This document shows positions 17,937 through 30,100 of a stretch of 64,000 nucleotides of DNA, piece after piece. Each line of letters opens with the position of its first letter. The first letter of the stretch is position 1. A model generated the notes under the pieces. The model ran no database searches. It saw only the letters and a list, made by a program, of their open reading frames with translations, and had not been told where the DNA came from. The position numbers and the translations under genes were made by a program. The stretch spans positions 2,711,235 through 2,775,234 of the forward strand of contig OX419336.1 of NCBI GenBank assembly GCA_948470475.1, written 5' to 3'. This stretch comes from Galaxea fascicularis (Eukaryota; Cnidaria; Anthozoa; Scleractinia; Euphylliidae).

Positions 17937-20900
17937 TTATTCCGTCTGTGCATCATTTGCTATCGCAGCTAAGAATTCCTCCTCTCGAGCGGATTGGTTT
18001 ATTAAGTCGTCGCTAAGTCGCCATATTTTGATTCTTCCCTGAGCATCTCCAGTGGCAACTATCTGGCGTCTGGATGAGAAAACAACCACAAACAAAAGTC
18101 TTAGACTTGTGGAAAAGGCATGGATCTTTTCTAAACAGCAGATCAAAACCAAAGGTTGGAACAGAAATGGGCTGGCAACACGCACTTAGAACGTTGAATG
18201 AAATGAAATGAGTCAGCGCGAGGCCAAGTCTTGACCAAATTTTTTCACGCCAAAGTGACGAGGTACTAAATCCTTCGAACACTGACTGAATATGTTAAAC
18301 TTGCGTGAGAGGAAGGGTGTTTACAACGTTGTTTGGCGAGATACTGCGCTTAAAAAAAGGACATCACAATATAACGAAAACGAGGAAAAAAAAGTACCTT
18401 TGAAGGTTGTACTCCAGTGAATATACTGGCGATTTGTTGGTTGTGACTTCTAATGTAACAACTGGATTGATTCGATTAATCTACAACAGAAAGATTTGCC
18501 ACAACTGTTAATAACGCACTCTTGAGATATGGTCTTGATTGGCTTGACTTGTGAGCAGAGCTGCAAATAACTGTTAACCTGCAATCAGGCTCTATTTTCG
18601 TTTCAATGGTAAACCTTTCCCGCCAGAAAGACGAAACGATTGTAGTGAGCGCCGACATTGATAAGAGCGAAGGTACGATTGTGCCTGAGCGCAGGTTAAA
18701 TAACTGTCAGTCATCGGACATGGGCCCGGCGATCAATCCTAACTTTGGTTGCATATTATGTCCGGAATGGTTTTTTTTTTACCAAATAATAAGTAAATAA
18801 TGATAAATGTCCCACCACATTTCTGTTTTGTCCGACAAAATAGAGACTTGGTCGGACATATGTCCTTTCAAGAAAGAAAAATTATTTGCAGCCCAGTTTA
18901 AGACTTCCATCATTCGAATACCTGTGCAAAGCCACTCAGAACGTAAACTCACCTTCAGATCATAAACGAGTAATCGACCATCAGCTGTAGCCACAGCAAA
19001 CACCAATGGACGTGATAGGGACCAACGGACCCTGAACAAGTACCCTGCACCAGGCTCCACTGAGAATAGCGGCTTGGACTGTGACAGCAACAAAACACGC
19101 TGTTTATTATAGTGGCGTACGCAACCCTGATCACGTGACGTCGTGTTTATATTCGTTCGAATTCATTAACAAACAGGTTAAGTTTTGAGCTCTAAATTTA
19201 GCAAATACTAAAGGAACAGTCATGAATTTGGATTTTTTCCCGCTAGGTCGGCCGGCTGTAGCCGACCGCTTTAACCTCGTGAAATTACTTTTTATGTTTG
19301 GAAGTGTATTTTACTAAATTTATTATTTTTCCACGAAAGTGGGGGAGGGGAGGGGGCTGTCCCTCCCCCAGTGCGGTGCCTGCTACATGTTGTGCCAGTC
19401 TTGTAGATGCCTCTTGAAACCCTTAGCTGTGCTTGAATCAATATAAAATCCCGAGAAGCACACTGAAAAGACGAGCTGCAGACGCACATGCGGTAGTGAG
19501 CTGCAAAGCTCAACATTGTTCAAGGTTTTTTCTCTCATTTGACGCCATCAGAAAAAGAACTAGCAACCTGAAAAAAATACTTGCATTTCAATCTTGCGTT
19601 TTGCTTTGGGCGCAATCTTCAGTCTCGTGAGTCGCCGACTTTCAAAGTTACACACAAATACAAAAAGACAGACCTGTAACATGGAGTACAATCTAACGCA
19701 TGCATCTGTGCCACATGTAAGAAAGAGGTTCCTGTGGTACGGAGAACAGTCCACAGAAAACACAGGTCCAAAATGGGGAGAAAACGCAAACGTGACGGGT
19801 GAACGTAACGGAATCGAACTGAGCGTGTCTGAAAATAAAATCAAACTATCACCATTGGAACAAGTTTAAAACAAATAAGAATTATTTACATAAGCGAATG
19901 GAAGGAACTTACTTGTGAGTGGAGGTCCTCTTGAGGTCAGGGAACATTTAAACACGCCTCCAGCCTCTGATCCCAGCACGAACAGACTGCGATCTTCATG
20001 GGAAAATGACATACTGGTCACTGCAGACAAGGGGAAAACCAGGCGAATGATTAAAAGCGGACTGGAAGGAGAGCACACTACCGTAGTTTATTTCTGAGAA
20101 TGGCGATAAAATATTGTAACGGGAAGCGGCCTTATCGTAAAGTCCTGTTTTCTAGGAGGGTGTCCTCCTGAAGGGAAATTGTAATAAGATCACTTACTTG
20201 AAATTTCATAGTTTTGTGTATTTCTTTCGGTTTTCATTCACCGATAAACTTATGGGAGTTGTATCTCACCTACTCTCCAAAACACGACTTGGTTTTTGAC
20301 AATTCATTGTCTTTAGCACATTATGCACTATTTCTAATTGTCTTTTGGGTAGAGGTTTTACGTTAGTTTAACTGGACGGTTTTGGAAAATTATGGGTTAT
20401 TGTTCACATCAGTTACCTCCCATTTCCGCATCACCACGAGCCTTGCTTAAGCGCATGCTCCGTGGAACACTCTCAGTCTGTAAAATAAAGCCGCTGACCA
20501 GTTTGAGGTCACGTGACCCCGATGACATCTGCCAGACAAGCAGCTTGCCATCCCCACTGATGCTGAGGACCTGGTAACAAGCAAAAGTTTCTTCTTTTAG
20601 ACCATATAAATAGGCCATTTCCGAGTTCATGTCTGCTTCCTCTTCAAAGCGAGTCTAAGTGCGAAGTTTTTGTTACGAAAATTAGTTTTCATTCATATGT
20701 AAAGTAGAACTAATTACCATCACAAAAACTTCGCACTTAGACTCGCTTTGAAGAGGAGGCAGACATGAACTCGGAAATGGCCCATTGGTACTGTCCATAT
20801 TTAACCTTGCTCCAGGTTATAAGAAGTCCCTCTTTCAGGAAAGTGATTGGCAAGTCTTTTTCTTAATGTTTTGTTCTGTCTGAAGGATATGGTCTCCCTG

Positions 20901-23900
20901 CTGCCCTTTCAACTGTTTAAGTGCTAGCTCAATGGTTTCATTTTATGTGGATATCTGTTATCTAAACGGGTGCTAGAGGACGCAGCTGGAATGCTATAAA
21001 ATTGCAAAAGAAACTACATCACACCCTAAACAGAAACACATGCCCAAACATCTTCTTTTAATCTAATTTCATAGGCAAACATCCTTCCATTTTGGATGCC
21101 TGGTTTAGACTGTAGGGTGGTCATTAGTGGCCGGTTACTATGCTAACCAGCTACTCCTTGTTAGGAAATCAGTGAAACATAACAGCTGTAGAAAGATTTG
21201 TTCAATTTTTGACCGGCCAATTTCCCTGAGAGACCAGCTTCTAAAAATCTTAATGACAGCTGCTAATACAACATTTCAAAATGCATTTTTAGACTTCCAA
21301 AGTTTTGTCATATCACCCCGACACTCTTTAGCTTGCACTGGCTGCCAGTAAGATACTGAATCGATTTTAAGATCTGTCTTTTAACTTTCAAGGCCATACA
21401 TGGATTTGCTCCCAGCTACCTATGTGAGCTAATTACAGTCAAAGAGAGCCAATGTTACAGTCTCAGATCCTCTAGTGAGCTCTTGCTTTGCATGCAGAGT
21501 CATATCACCAAAAAGACTCTTGGTGACAGGGCATTTCAAGTTGCAGCCCCACACTTATGGAATTCACTTCCTGGAAAGCTGCGACGCAAGAGTGACCTAG
21601 AGGAGTTCAAGCGCCATCTAAAAGCGCAACTTTTTTCAAAGGCATATTTATAGGAGTCTCATAATTTAATTAGCTTTTAAGATTTTTATTCTTTTTCTCA
21701 AATTGTTATATATGTATTTTTAACTTTTTTTTTAACTTTTATAATTGTAATGCGCATTTGATCAAATTTTTGTTAATTTGCACAATATAAGTGAATAAAT
21801 TATTATTACTATTAAAGTCTTTCTAATGAAGGCTCTGATGTATGTCTTTTTGAAACATGAAATTAAGCCTTGGGAGTATATAGTTTACAATATTTCAGTA
21901 TTTTGTGTTTGTTGCTTCATCTAACCATATGGAAAAAGTGATTAATGCTAAGGTTAACCAAAATTATTAGTTTGTATTTATTTTACTAGTGCACCAATGC
22001 ATCAAATTATCTAACTTCGTTTTTGTTCTGTACCTGATACTTATTGGCCTTAGAGCTGGGATCCAAAGTCCATAAAACCTGAAATGAAAACATCATTAGA
22101 CACTGTAAACAACAACGTTGAGTGTCCCAATACCCAATAACTATTAAAGTTAGTTTTTCTTCAAGACAATATTGAACGTTCCCTAAGCTTCCCTTGTTAG
22201 CGATTTCCTGTTAACAATCACTATTCTAATATGGACAGGTAGAGTTAGATTTTTATTCGTTTTTGTTGGGAGCCATTTCAAAAACATCTTAGGCTGTTAA
22301 ATGGTGTTCAATTGCACAAACAAAAACACTGTGCACACAGTCTAACATTCATCATCATAATTTGATTTTTTGTTTACAAAAAGATGCTATAGCTGACAAT
22401 TCTCTTTCTTCTCTAACTGATATTATTTGCTTCACAACACTTCTTCCAATCACCTTGGTAACTGGTTCACGGTGTGAATCCGATCCCATCCCAGTTGTAG
22501 CTACGAGAGCATCATCCTCTCTTCCCAAGTCCCACACTTGTACCTCGCCTGGATATCAATCAATTCAAAGTGCAACAGTGTTTAAGAGATAAAGAAGTAT
22601 TATTAAATTTTACAAAAACTTCAGCAATGCAAAGAGACACATCATCAATAATATTACCATTAAAAGTTCCCCCAGCAATCACTGAAGGTAGGTTAGGATG
22701 AAATGTGATGCACATCAAGCAGCTCTGAAAAATATATTGATGCTACATTTATTTCAACAGAGTGTAGCTTGGAGACCATTTTAGTCAGGTGTATATGTTG
22801 TTGTTCTTATAGTCCACTCAACAAAATCACTCAATTCTGATTGGTTGAGAGCAGTACAATAATTAATTCCAAATAGTACTCCGTAGGAGTACCTATTAAG
22901 TTTTCATGACAATGACGTGTAAGTTTGTAATTTTGTTGAACATACTATAAATAAAAAATCGCACAACCTGCTTGTACAATTTGGGATTAATAGATACTTG
23001 TGATTTTGAAAGTTCTCAAATTGCACTCGCCAAAAGGCTTGTGCAATTTTGAGAACTTTCAAAATCACTCATACCTATTAATCCCGAATTGTACTCGAGG
23101 TCGTGCAATTTCCTATACAAATTTTTCTTTGGTTTAAAAAAATATTTCAAACCAGCTTAATTTGGATTTTCCTTTGTCTCAGAGACATTATCATCATCTG
23201 AGACAAAGTGAAATCCAAATTAAACTGGTTTGAAAGTTTTTAAATCAGAGAAATATTTGAACAACATTTATTCATGTTATTGTGAAAAAATAGGTTACAT
23301 GAGCTCGACTTGTTTCACATGTGGTTTGAATGAAAGGAAACTGAATTTATGGACACTACAAATGGTGTACATTTGCAAAGTTGTTCCAGATTGCCCTTTC
23401 AATAAGTACTCACAGACAGGTCAATGCTGGCATCTGGTTTATTTGGATCAATCGCTCTTCTGTCAATGTTCCATGTGCTAAGTGCAGACTGTTAAAGGGA
23501 CACAAAGAGATGACAAGAAACAATGAACATGACTGTATGTTTATTTGTCTATTGTAAGAAAGCTTGTGGTCAGTTCCACCAAAACAACATTGAGATTGAA
23601 CTCTTACCTTGTGTGTACACCAGTCCTCATGGTCAAATCTTCCATATCTTTGGTTGTCAAGGAAAAAACTGAAAACTGTGTATAATAAAGGTAGGGTTGA
23701 TTTGATTTGAAAAAAAAAAAATTAAGCAACTACACAAAAATACAGGAAGTCCAAGGATACGAAGCTGCAACAACAGAACCAGTAGAATTCCACGACAGGC
23801 TAGTGACTTGCAACTGTGGAAAAAAGACAAATAATTTCATTGTAAGATATTTTTGACATTTGATGCAATGCTATATTAACAGCTATCAGAACATGTAATT

Positions 23901-26881
23901 TAAAATCTCTTCTAAAAGATAACACTATGATGAGATGTTGGTTAAATGAATCTTACCTCCTCCTCAATCAGATCAGCATTTGCTAAGGTGTGAATACAAG
24001 ACACTGAGCTGGCTGACTCATCTAAACTGACTTCAAAGCCTAAAAACAATCAGCAGGACATAACATCACCATCTAATCCTCATCTTGGGGTTTCTTTAGT
24101 TTGTGCTGGCATAGTGACACTGACAGATAAACGAAAGTACAGCTCCATGTAGGCTGATAGTTGGGAAGTCCCTGAATACAAGCAGATGCATATCACTTGA
24201 AAGTGAGTTGATTCAAAAAGTGTGTAATCTATTAATTTAGTGGAAACATCTATGCATAAGGAAAGAAGCTCAGATTCAATGTGCTCATCCTAAAGATTGG
24301 AAAGGCAGGAGTATCATTAAGTGCCAAGCACTGGGCAAATTGGCTGGCTGTAAACATGATTTTGCCCTCTTGCCATGAGCACATTACAGAACTTTTTTGT
24401 GATGAATAAGAGAAATCCAAATACAGCTGCCTGTCTGTGAAAAGTACTTGCCTTCCTGCTTAAAACCTTAACAAAACCTGTGGAAACAGAATTAAAAGTA
24501 ATGGCTACATTTCTAGGAAACAAGCTTATTCTCACCATCAAATGCATGACTTGTTGTATTACGTTGAAGCTGACGGCTCAGATCAGGATACACTCTTCGG
24601 ATGAAATTCACAAGACCCTTGCAAAAAAAAATTAAGTAAAAGGTTTGTAAAATAAATGTGAATAACGTTGCCAACTAATGGGAAGGTTAAAAGTTATTTC
24701 AAAAGACATTTCAAAAATAAATAAGCTAATGGAAGCCTTTGAATGAATGGCTTCAGCCATATGACAAAGTTACCCCTTTAAACCTTAATATTAGCATATA
24801 AATTACATTCTCCATACTGTGTCCCAAACATTTTTTATGGTGATGATGAGGAGAATTTGTTAAACAATCAAGACATTTGGTACTTGTTCATCACCTCCTT
24901 CTCACAACCTGTATAGAGATTAAGCATGAAGTTTACGCCAAACGGCAAACATGAAATTAGGGTTAATTACCAAATATGTAAGAACCTTGCTTGATATTAG
25001 CTCATTTCTGTCCTGTTAGCTCCAGATATCAAGCAACTTCTCAAAGCATTCCTAAGCTTTGGGGTGGTTAAAGAGGAGAAGGCAGGGACTTGCAGTGGAC
25101 TTCTTGTTATCATTCACTACAATGTCTGTACAAAATTTATAAATCTTATCAACATTTAGAGCAAGTCTCAAACCTGGGTCTCTTCTTCACAAACAAAAAC
25201 AAGTTTTCTCCTCTCATCTGCTTCTTCTGTTTGAACCTAATATGAAAAAAGTCACACAATTAACATTTTTTCTCTTTTTTTATATCTACAAGTGGTACTG
25301 AAAGAGAAGGACAAGTAACTGTAAAGTTTGACTAATCAGAGATCACATCTCCATTGTAAGGACTGTACTTAAGTGGAGCCCGGTCACCCCTGGTGACTTA
25401 GCACCCTGGATTTCACTGGTTTAGCGATTTTGGGTGTCCAACTACTTTTCTTAGAGCACAGTCTTGTACTGCATCTCTATTGAAAAAGTGATGCAAAATT
25501 TAGGTACATCTATACTACTGCTTGACTCCCTGCTTGACAGGGTAATTAGCAGGGAATGTAAATTTATAAAGAATGACTTTTTTTATTGTAGATCTGAGTA
25601 GACCTAAACATAGTGCATCTCATTTACAGTATACAGTAAAATGTGTCACATGGTCTGCAGCTTTATAATAAGCAAAAGAAATAAGTGTTCACCTCTTGAT
25701 CTACTCTGTGGATCGACTGTACATCAGCTTCATATGTAATAATTTCACTGGTTTGGGCAACTGCATCTTTAACAGACCTGTGAAAATAGAGCAAATATGA
25801 TTTTTTAAAAACTGCATTGCCCATTTTCACACTGACTCCTTCAAGAGGTACAGTTATGAGGTCAATAACATGAGTTGTTTAACCTTCTGCTATTATGCTA
25901 ATCCCTCAAAGAAGAGGCTGCCCTAAGGTGTGTCTTAACTGAGGTGTATAAAGAGATACAAGCAAGATCTGCTTAGGTTAAGCCTACAATGATCTACCCA
26001 GGTTGTCAGCCTGGGGCTGGGTATTTTTTTTTTTGCAGAAATTTTGAGGTAGTTCTACGGCTACTTGGATAAACAAACCACATATAGGCCATATGACTGT
26101 TTTTGACATCATCTTGATGAGCTGGCAAATGTGTTGGAAGTAACAGTGTTGGTATGGGAGTCCGACATCAAATAACTTAACAAAGCCTTGAATACGGCAA
26201 AATTAAAGAATTATAAACTTAAGCTGTTATTCAACCAAAGGACTTTACTGACAAAGTTTGAGGGTCCTACCTGCACTCGCATTTGCACAATGGAATTTTA
26301 GGCAAGATTTCTACTCAGCCCCATACATTAATTATACATGCATTTTATGACTCGAACTCTATTACGTTATCTAACAGGGATAGTATGACAGTGATGCATG
26401 TATAATTAATGTATGGAGCTGTGAAGAAATCTTTCTGAATTTTAAATTTCCCATACATTTGACTGTAATGTATGCAGAAGCTTATTACGGATTCATTAGC
26501 GTCCCACTAAGGGTGGGGATTGAGTACACATTCCACTAAAATGGAATAGTAGGGGGAGTTCTGGTGCACTTTGTGCATTCTCAAACTGTGACTATCAGCA
26601 AATATTTTGCCTCATTCAAAAAAAATGTCTTTAATCCTGAATAGAAACACATTGCTGGTTATTTTAAAAAAAATGTGATATACCAACATGGTGGTCGAAT
26701 TTTTTTTTATGATAAAAACTTTCTTCATTAACTGCTCATGGCAACTCAAGACTGAATCAAAATAAGCTTAATCATTTTTGTACATACAATATTCCCGCCA
26801 AATTTCTTAAAATTCACTTTACCTCTCAGTTTTCCAGGATGAAGGAAATTCTACAGCCTCTTGTGATTCATCGTTAAACAT
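17937..26881 (-). CDS. DYNC2I2: Dynein-2 intermediate chain 2 (WDR34), 17 exons, 501 aa
   Basis: Exons in transcript order: 26823-26881, 25693-25777, 25174-25236, 24536-24617, 23957-24039, 23761-23813, 23608-23647, 23414-23488, 22658-22724, 22454-22548, 22034-22078, 20417-20570, 19913-20020, 19674-19828, 18953-19078, 18398-18480, 17937-18069. All phases agree, the introns are GT-AG and the total is 501 codons plus stop. Diagnostic blocks are [22 protein letters not shown], the WD-type [52 protein letters not shown] and the C-terminal [16 protein letters not shown]. These align block by block with vertebrate WDR34 (about 536 aa). The protein is a WD40 intermediate chain binding the dynein-2 heavy chain for retrograde intraflagellar transport. 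Introns carry a LINE fragment and palindromic MITEs. The start codon is the first ATG in the exon. Confidence 0.95.
20613..20782. mobile_element. Palindromic MITE in a DYNC2I2 intron
   Basis: A 170-bp foldback sequence: GGCCATTTCCGAGTTCATGT and an inverse arm with one mismatch seen, arms of about 75 bp. It starts 42 bp upstream of exon 12 (20,417-20,570). Confidence 0.8.
21290..21815 (+). mobile_element. 5'-truncated LINE (CR1/L2-like) 3' end
   Basis: The plus strand encodes [35 protein letters not shown] and [19 protein letters not shown], the conserved C-terminal tail of CR1/L2-type LINE ORF2. One in-frame stop follows VRY. The tail ends in a TTATTATTA-like microsatellite. It lies antisense in the DYNC2I2 intron at 20,571-22,033. 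Confidence 0.8.
22825..23115. mobile_element. Hairpin repeats (GTGATTTTGAAAGTTCTC type)
   Basis: GTGATTTTGAAAGTTCTCAA at 23,000 and its inverse near 23,069 form a hairpin of about 70 bp. Outer inverted motifs include TTGGGATTAATAG and CTATTAATCCCGAA. It lies in a DYNC2I2 intron. Confidence 0.6.
23141..23237. mobile_element. Short palindromic element
   Basis: TTTCAAACCAGCTTAATTTGG and its inverse flank a TTATCATCAT loop. The arms are about 40 bp with small mismatches. DYNC2I2 intron. Confidence 0.65.
26303..26437. mobile_element. Short inverted-repeat element
   Basis: CCATACATTAATTATACATG at 26,322 and its inverse ending at 26,417. Weaker pairing extends outward to about 38 bp per arm. First intron of DYNC2I2. 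Confidence 0.6.
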
Positions 26882-27103
26882 AATATTATTAAGATGTTAT
26901 GGTTATAATATCTCCTTCCACATCCAACGGAGAAAGCAATATTTTTCGAACTTTCTGTGCTCAAAAAGGTAGGAATGTTTACAGAATCCAATATGGCGAC
27001 CAGTCTCTTTACCATATTTGTGTATATGGCCAAGGACCGTATTTATCCACTGTTGCTATGGTAACAGACTTCCGAACACAGTCAAAAGAAGTCAAGGGAG
27101 AAA
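26882..27103. promoter_or_regulatory. Bidirectional promoter of DYNC2I2 and FAM184A
   Basis: Only 222 bp separate the divergent start codons. No TATA box or transposon is obvious here. The interval contains a full RFX X-box (27,052-27,065). The arrangement implies a shared nucleosome-free promoter. Transcription start sites cannot be placed from sequence. Confidence 0.8.
27052..27065. promoter_or_regulatory. RFX X-box motif
   Basis: GTTGCTATGGTAAC fits the X-box consensus GTHNYYATRRNAAC at every position. RFX factors bind this near-palindrome in promoters of ciliary genes. It lies 38 bp before the FAM184A ATG and 170 bp before the DYNC2I2 ATG. Confidence 0.85.
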
Positions 27104-30100
27104 ATGGCGGCGAGCAAGACAGCTTCGAGTTTCCACAATATGCCGCACCGAAACGGCACCTACGTGGCCAGTCATGGAAGTAACTCTAGTGCAGATGTTA
27201 CACCAGACTTACATCTTAAGATGTCTAAGAAAATCGCCCAGCTTACGAAGGTTATTTACGCACTAAACACCAAAAACGATGAACATGAAAATGTTTTGGA
27301 AAACCTCAAAGTTGCGCACGAAGAAGAGATGCAGAAACTAATTGAGGAGACGAAGGAAAAAATGAGCTACTTTAAGACAAGGCTTAGTGCTGTTTCTGAG
27401 CAAAAGCAAAAGATCGATGTATTGGAGTCGCATTTAGCTAAAGAACGGCTTCAAAGGGAAGAGGCTTTGTCGGAATTTGAAAAGTTCAAACGGCGAAACG
27501 AAGATCAGGAAGCAAGACTAAAATCAGAGTTTTCCGATAAGATACTTGCAATGTCAAAGGAATTGCTGGCCGCCAAAAAGCAGTTCGAAGAACGTTTGAA
27601 AGATTTTCAAACGACAAGGAAAAGGCTCGAAGAAGACGGAGATAAAGCTGTCGAAGAATTATCAAGCAAACACCATGATGAAATGGACCAGCTGATGAAA
27701 GCTCACCGTGTACGGTATGATGAACTTGCGAAGGAAAAACAAAAACTAGAAAAAGAATTTCAGCAAAAGCTTGCGCTTGCACAGAGTTCCGATGACGTTG
27801 CTGCAGAGGAAAGACGGAAAATTGAACTGGAATATCAGGAAAAAGTGGAAAAACTTAAGGCTTTTTACGAAAACGAGCTAGCTGCTTCGAAAGCACTTCA
27901 AGAATCTTCCAACGAAACTCAACTTAGAGAGTGGGAAGATCGAGAAAGGGCTCTTAAATCTGAATTTAGCAGGCAAGAAAGAATTTTGAAAGACAGGATT
28001 TCCGAATTATTGAATCAACTCAGTGACGGAGAGCAACAAATGTCAATCTTGAAAGCTCAGCTAAATGAGTTACAATCAAAACTTCATGGAAAAGAAGGGG
28101 ATTCCAGTAATCTGGCCAAACAACTCGAGGAGTCAAGGCAAGAGTTAACTAAATCCTTGAAGAGTTTGAGGGACACTGAAAATGATTTGACTGTGTCCAA
28201 AAAGCGGTGTGAGGAACAGGAAACAGAAATAGCACGCCAGTCAAGTAAGTTTGTTATTGTAAATATTGTACTTTTATTGTCCTACAAAATGAAGATCAAT
28301 TGAATGATAATAAATTATGATACAGAGGCAGAACGTCACTTGATCTATATCCAGATCTTGAAAAGCTCTCGCCAGTCTGAAATTTAATTTGAAATAATTT
28401 TCTGTTTCCTTCTTGTACAGTGTTCTGGGAGTTGTTTTTTATTCAGATAATTTTTTGAACAAAACAGTGAATTAAAAGTAACGTAAGCTTAACGTAATTT
28501 TGTATGACTGGTAAGGTGTTTACACAAAAATTGCCATAATGGCTCTGGATGCTGTTATAAATCAATAATAATTTTTAGTTATGATTATTATTGCTAATAC
28601 AGTGTAATTGTTAATTGCTATTAAGAAGAGTAAATATATTTGAAGAATTGTATTCAAATTATTACTTTGTTGGAATGCCAGTTAAGATAAAGGTTATTGA
28701 ATTCATTGTTTATGACTGTTTAGGAGATCACAGAATTTCAAGGTGCAGTAGCAAGAGAGAAATATTTCAAACTGTGAAAGCAATGAAGATTTAATACTGA
28801 ATTTTCTCTTTGCAGTCATCTGCATTTCATTCTTAAAACATCTTAATTTCTGAGCTATTTGTTTATTAATTTACTTCAAAATAAGTGGTAATATTGTTAA
28901 TTTTCACGAAACAGATGGATACAAATCTGCATCTATAGACATTGCCATTGCTGGGCTTAAAGCAGCTAACTGTGAGTTCATCCACATAAAGCACATCTCA
29001 TAGTTTGTGTACTTTATGAATCGCCTCATGTTCATGCCATCTAATTAAACATTCCACCATTAATTTTGCAGATTAACTTTAATGCATTAATATTTTTATG
29101 TACTAATAAAATAGCCACAAGTGTGTCCCCAAGTGTGGTAAGACTCTCTCTCTGCTCTTTTAGCTACCTGTGGACGGGTAACTGCATGCAAACATGCCTT
29201 GTTATTGGCCTGAAAATAGCCAGACTTGGGCAGTTCAATTTTCTTTCTCTTTTGCTGCAGGTTCATTATCATGGCCTGGAGCAAAGGAAAATGAAAGCTA
29301 AACTGGTTTTGAAAAATTAAAAATTGAAAACAGATTTTACACCACAACACACACACAGCCTACCTTCTTACCTACTCATATGCCTCCCTTTCCACACGTA
29401 CCTCATAGCTACTTTCCTAAGCTTAACTGATCTATGGCTTTCTCCACGCACCTATAGCTGTACCTAAATTCTTACCTTTGCTTCTTCATTCACTTACAGG
29501 CATCACAGGCTATGGGGAGCAGGGTTGGCGCAGTGGTGAGAGCGCACGCCTTCCACCAATGTGGCCCGGGTTCAATTCCCGGACTCGGCGTCATAAGTGG
29601 GTTGAGTTTGTTGGTTCTCTACTCTGCTCCGAGAGGTTTTTCTCCGGGTACTCCGGTTTTCCCCTCTCTCCAAAAACCAACATTTGATTTCATTTGATTT
29701 GAGAATTGTAAATAATTTAGAATTGTAAAGATTTGAATAAATACATTGTAAAGCGCATTTGATCATGTTCGGCATGAAAAATGCGCTATATAAGTTCCAA
29801 TTATTATTATTATTATTATTATCATTGTACCTAGCTACATGTATCTCCCTACTTATCTACCTACCTAGCTACCCACTTATTTAACAAAGAGAAATTATTT
29901 GCAGTGCAAATCAGCAAGCTTGATGCCAGTAAGTTGTCACAAGAAACAACGATAAAAGATCTGAAAGCTAACATTACTAGTCTACAAAGTAAATTGAACA
30001 AGCTGGAGAAAGAACATGATGATTTGGGCAAGAAGTTTAGCTCTCACACAGTGCAAGCTGATTCTGAAATCAAAGAACTTCAACAGGTTAGAAATATTGA

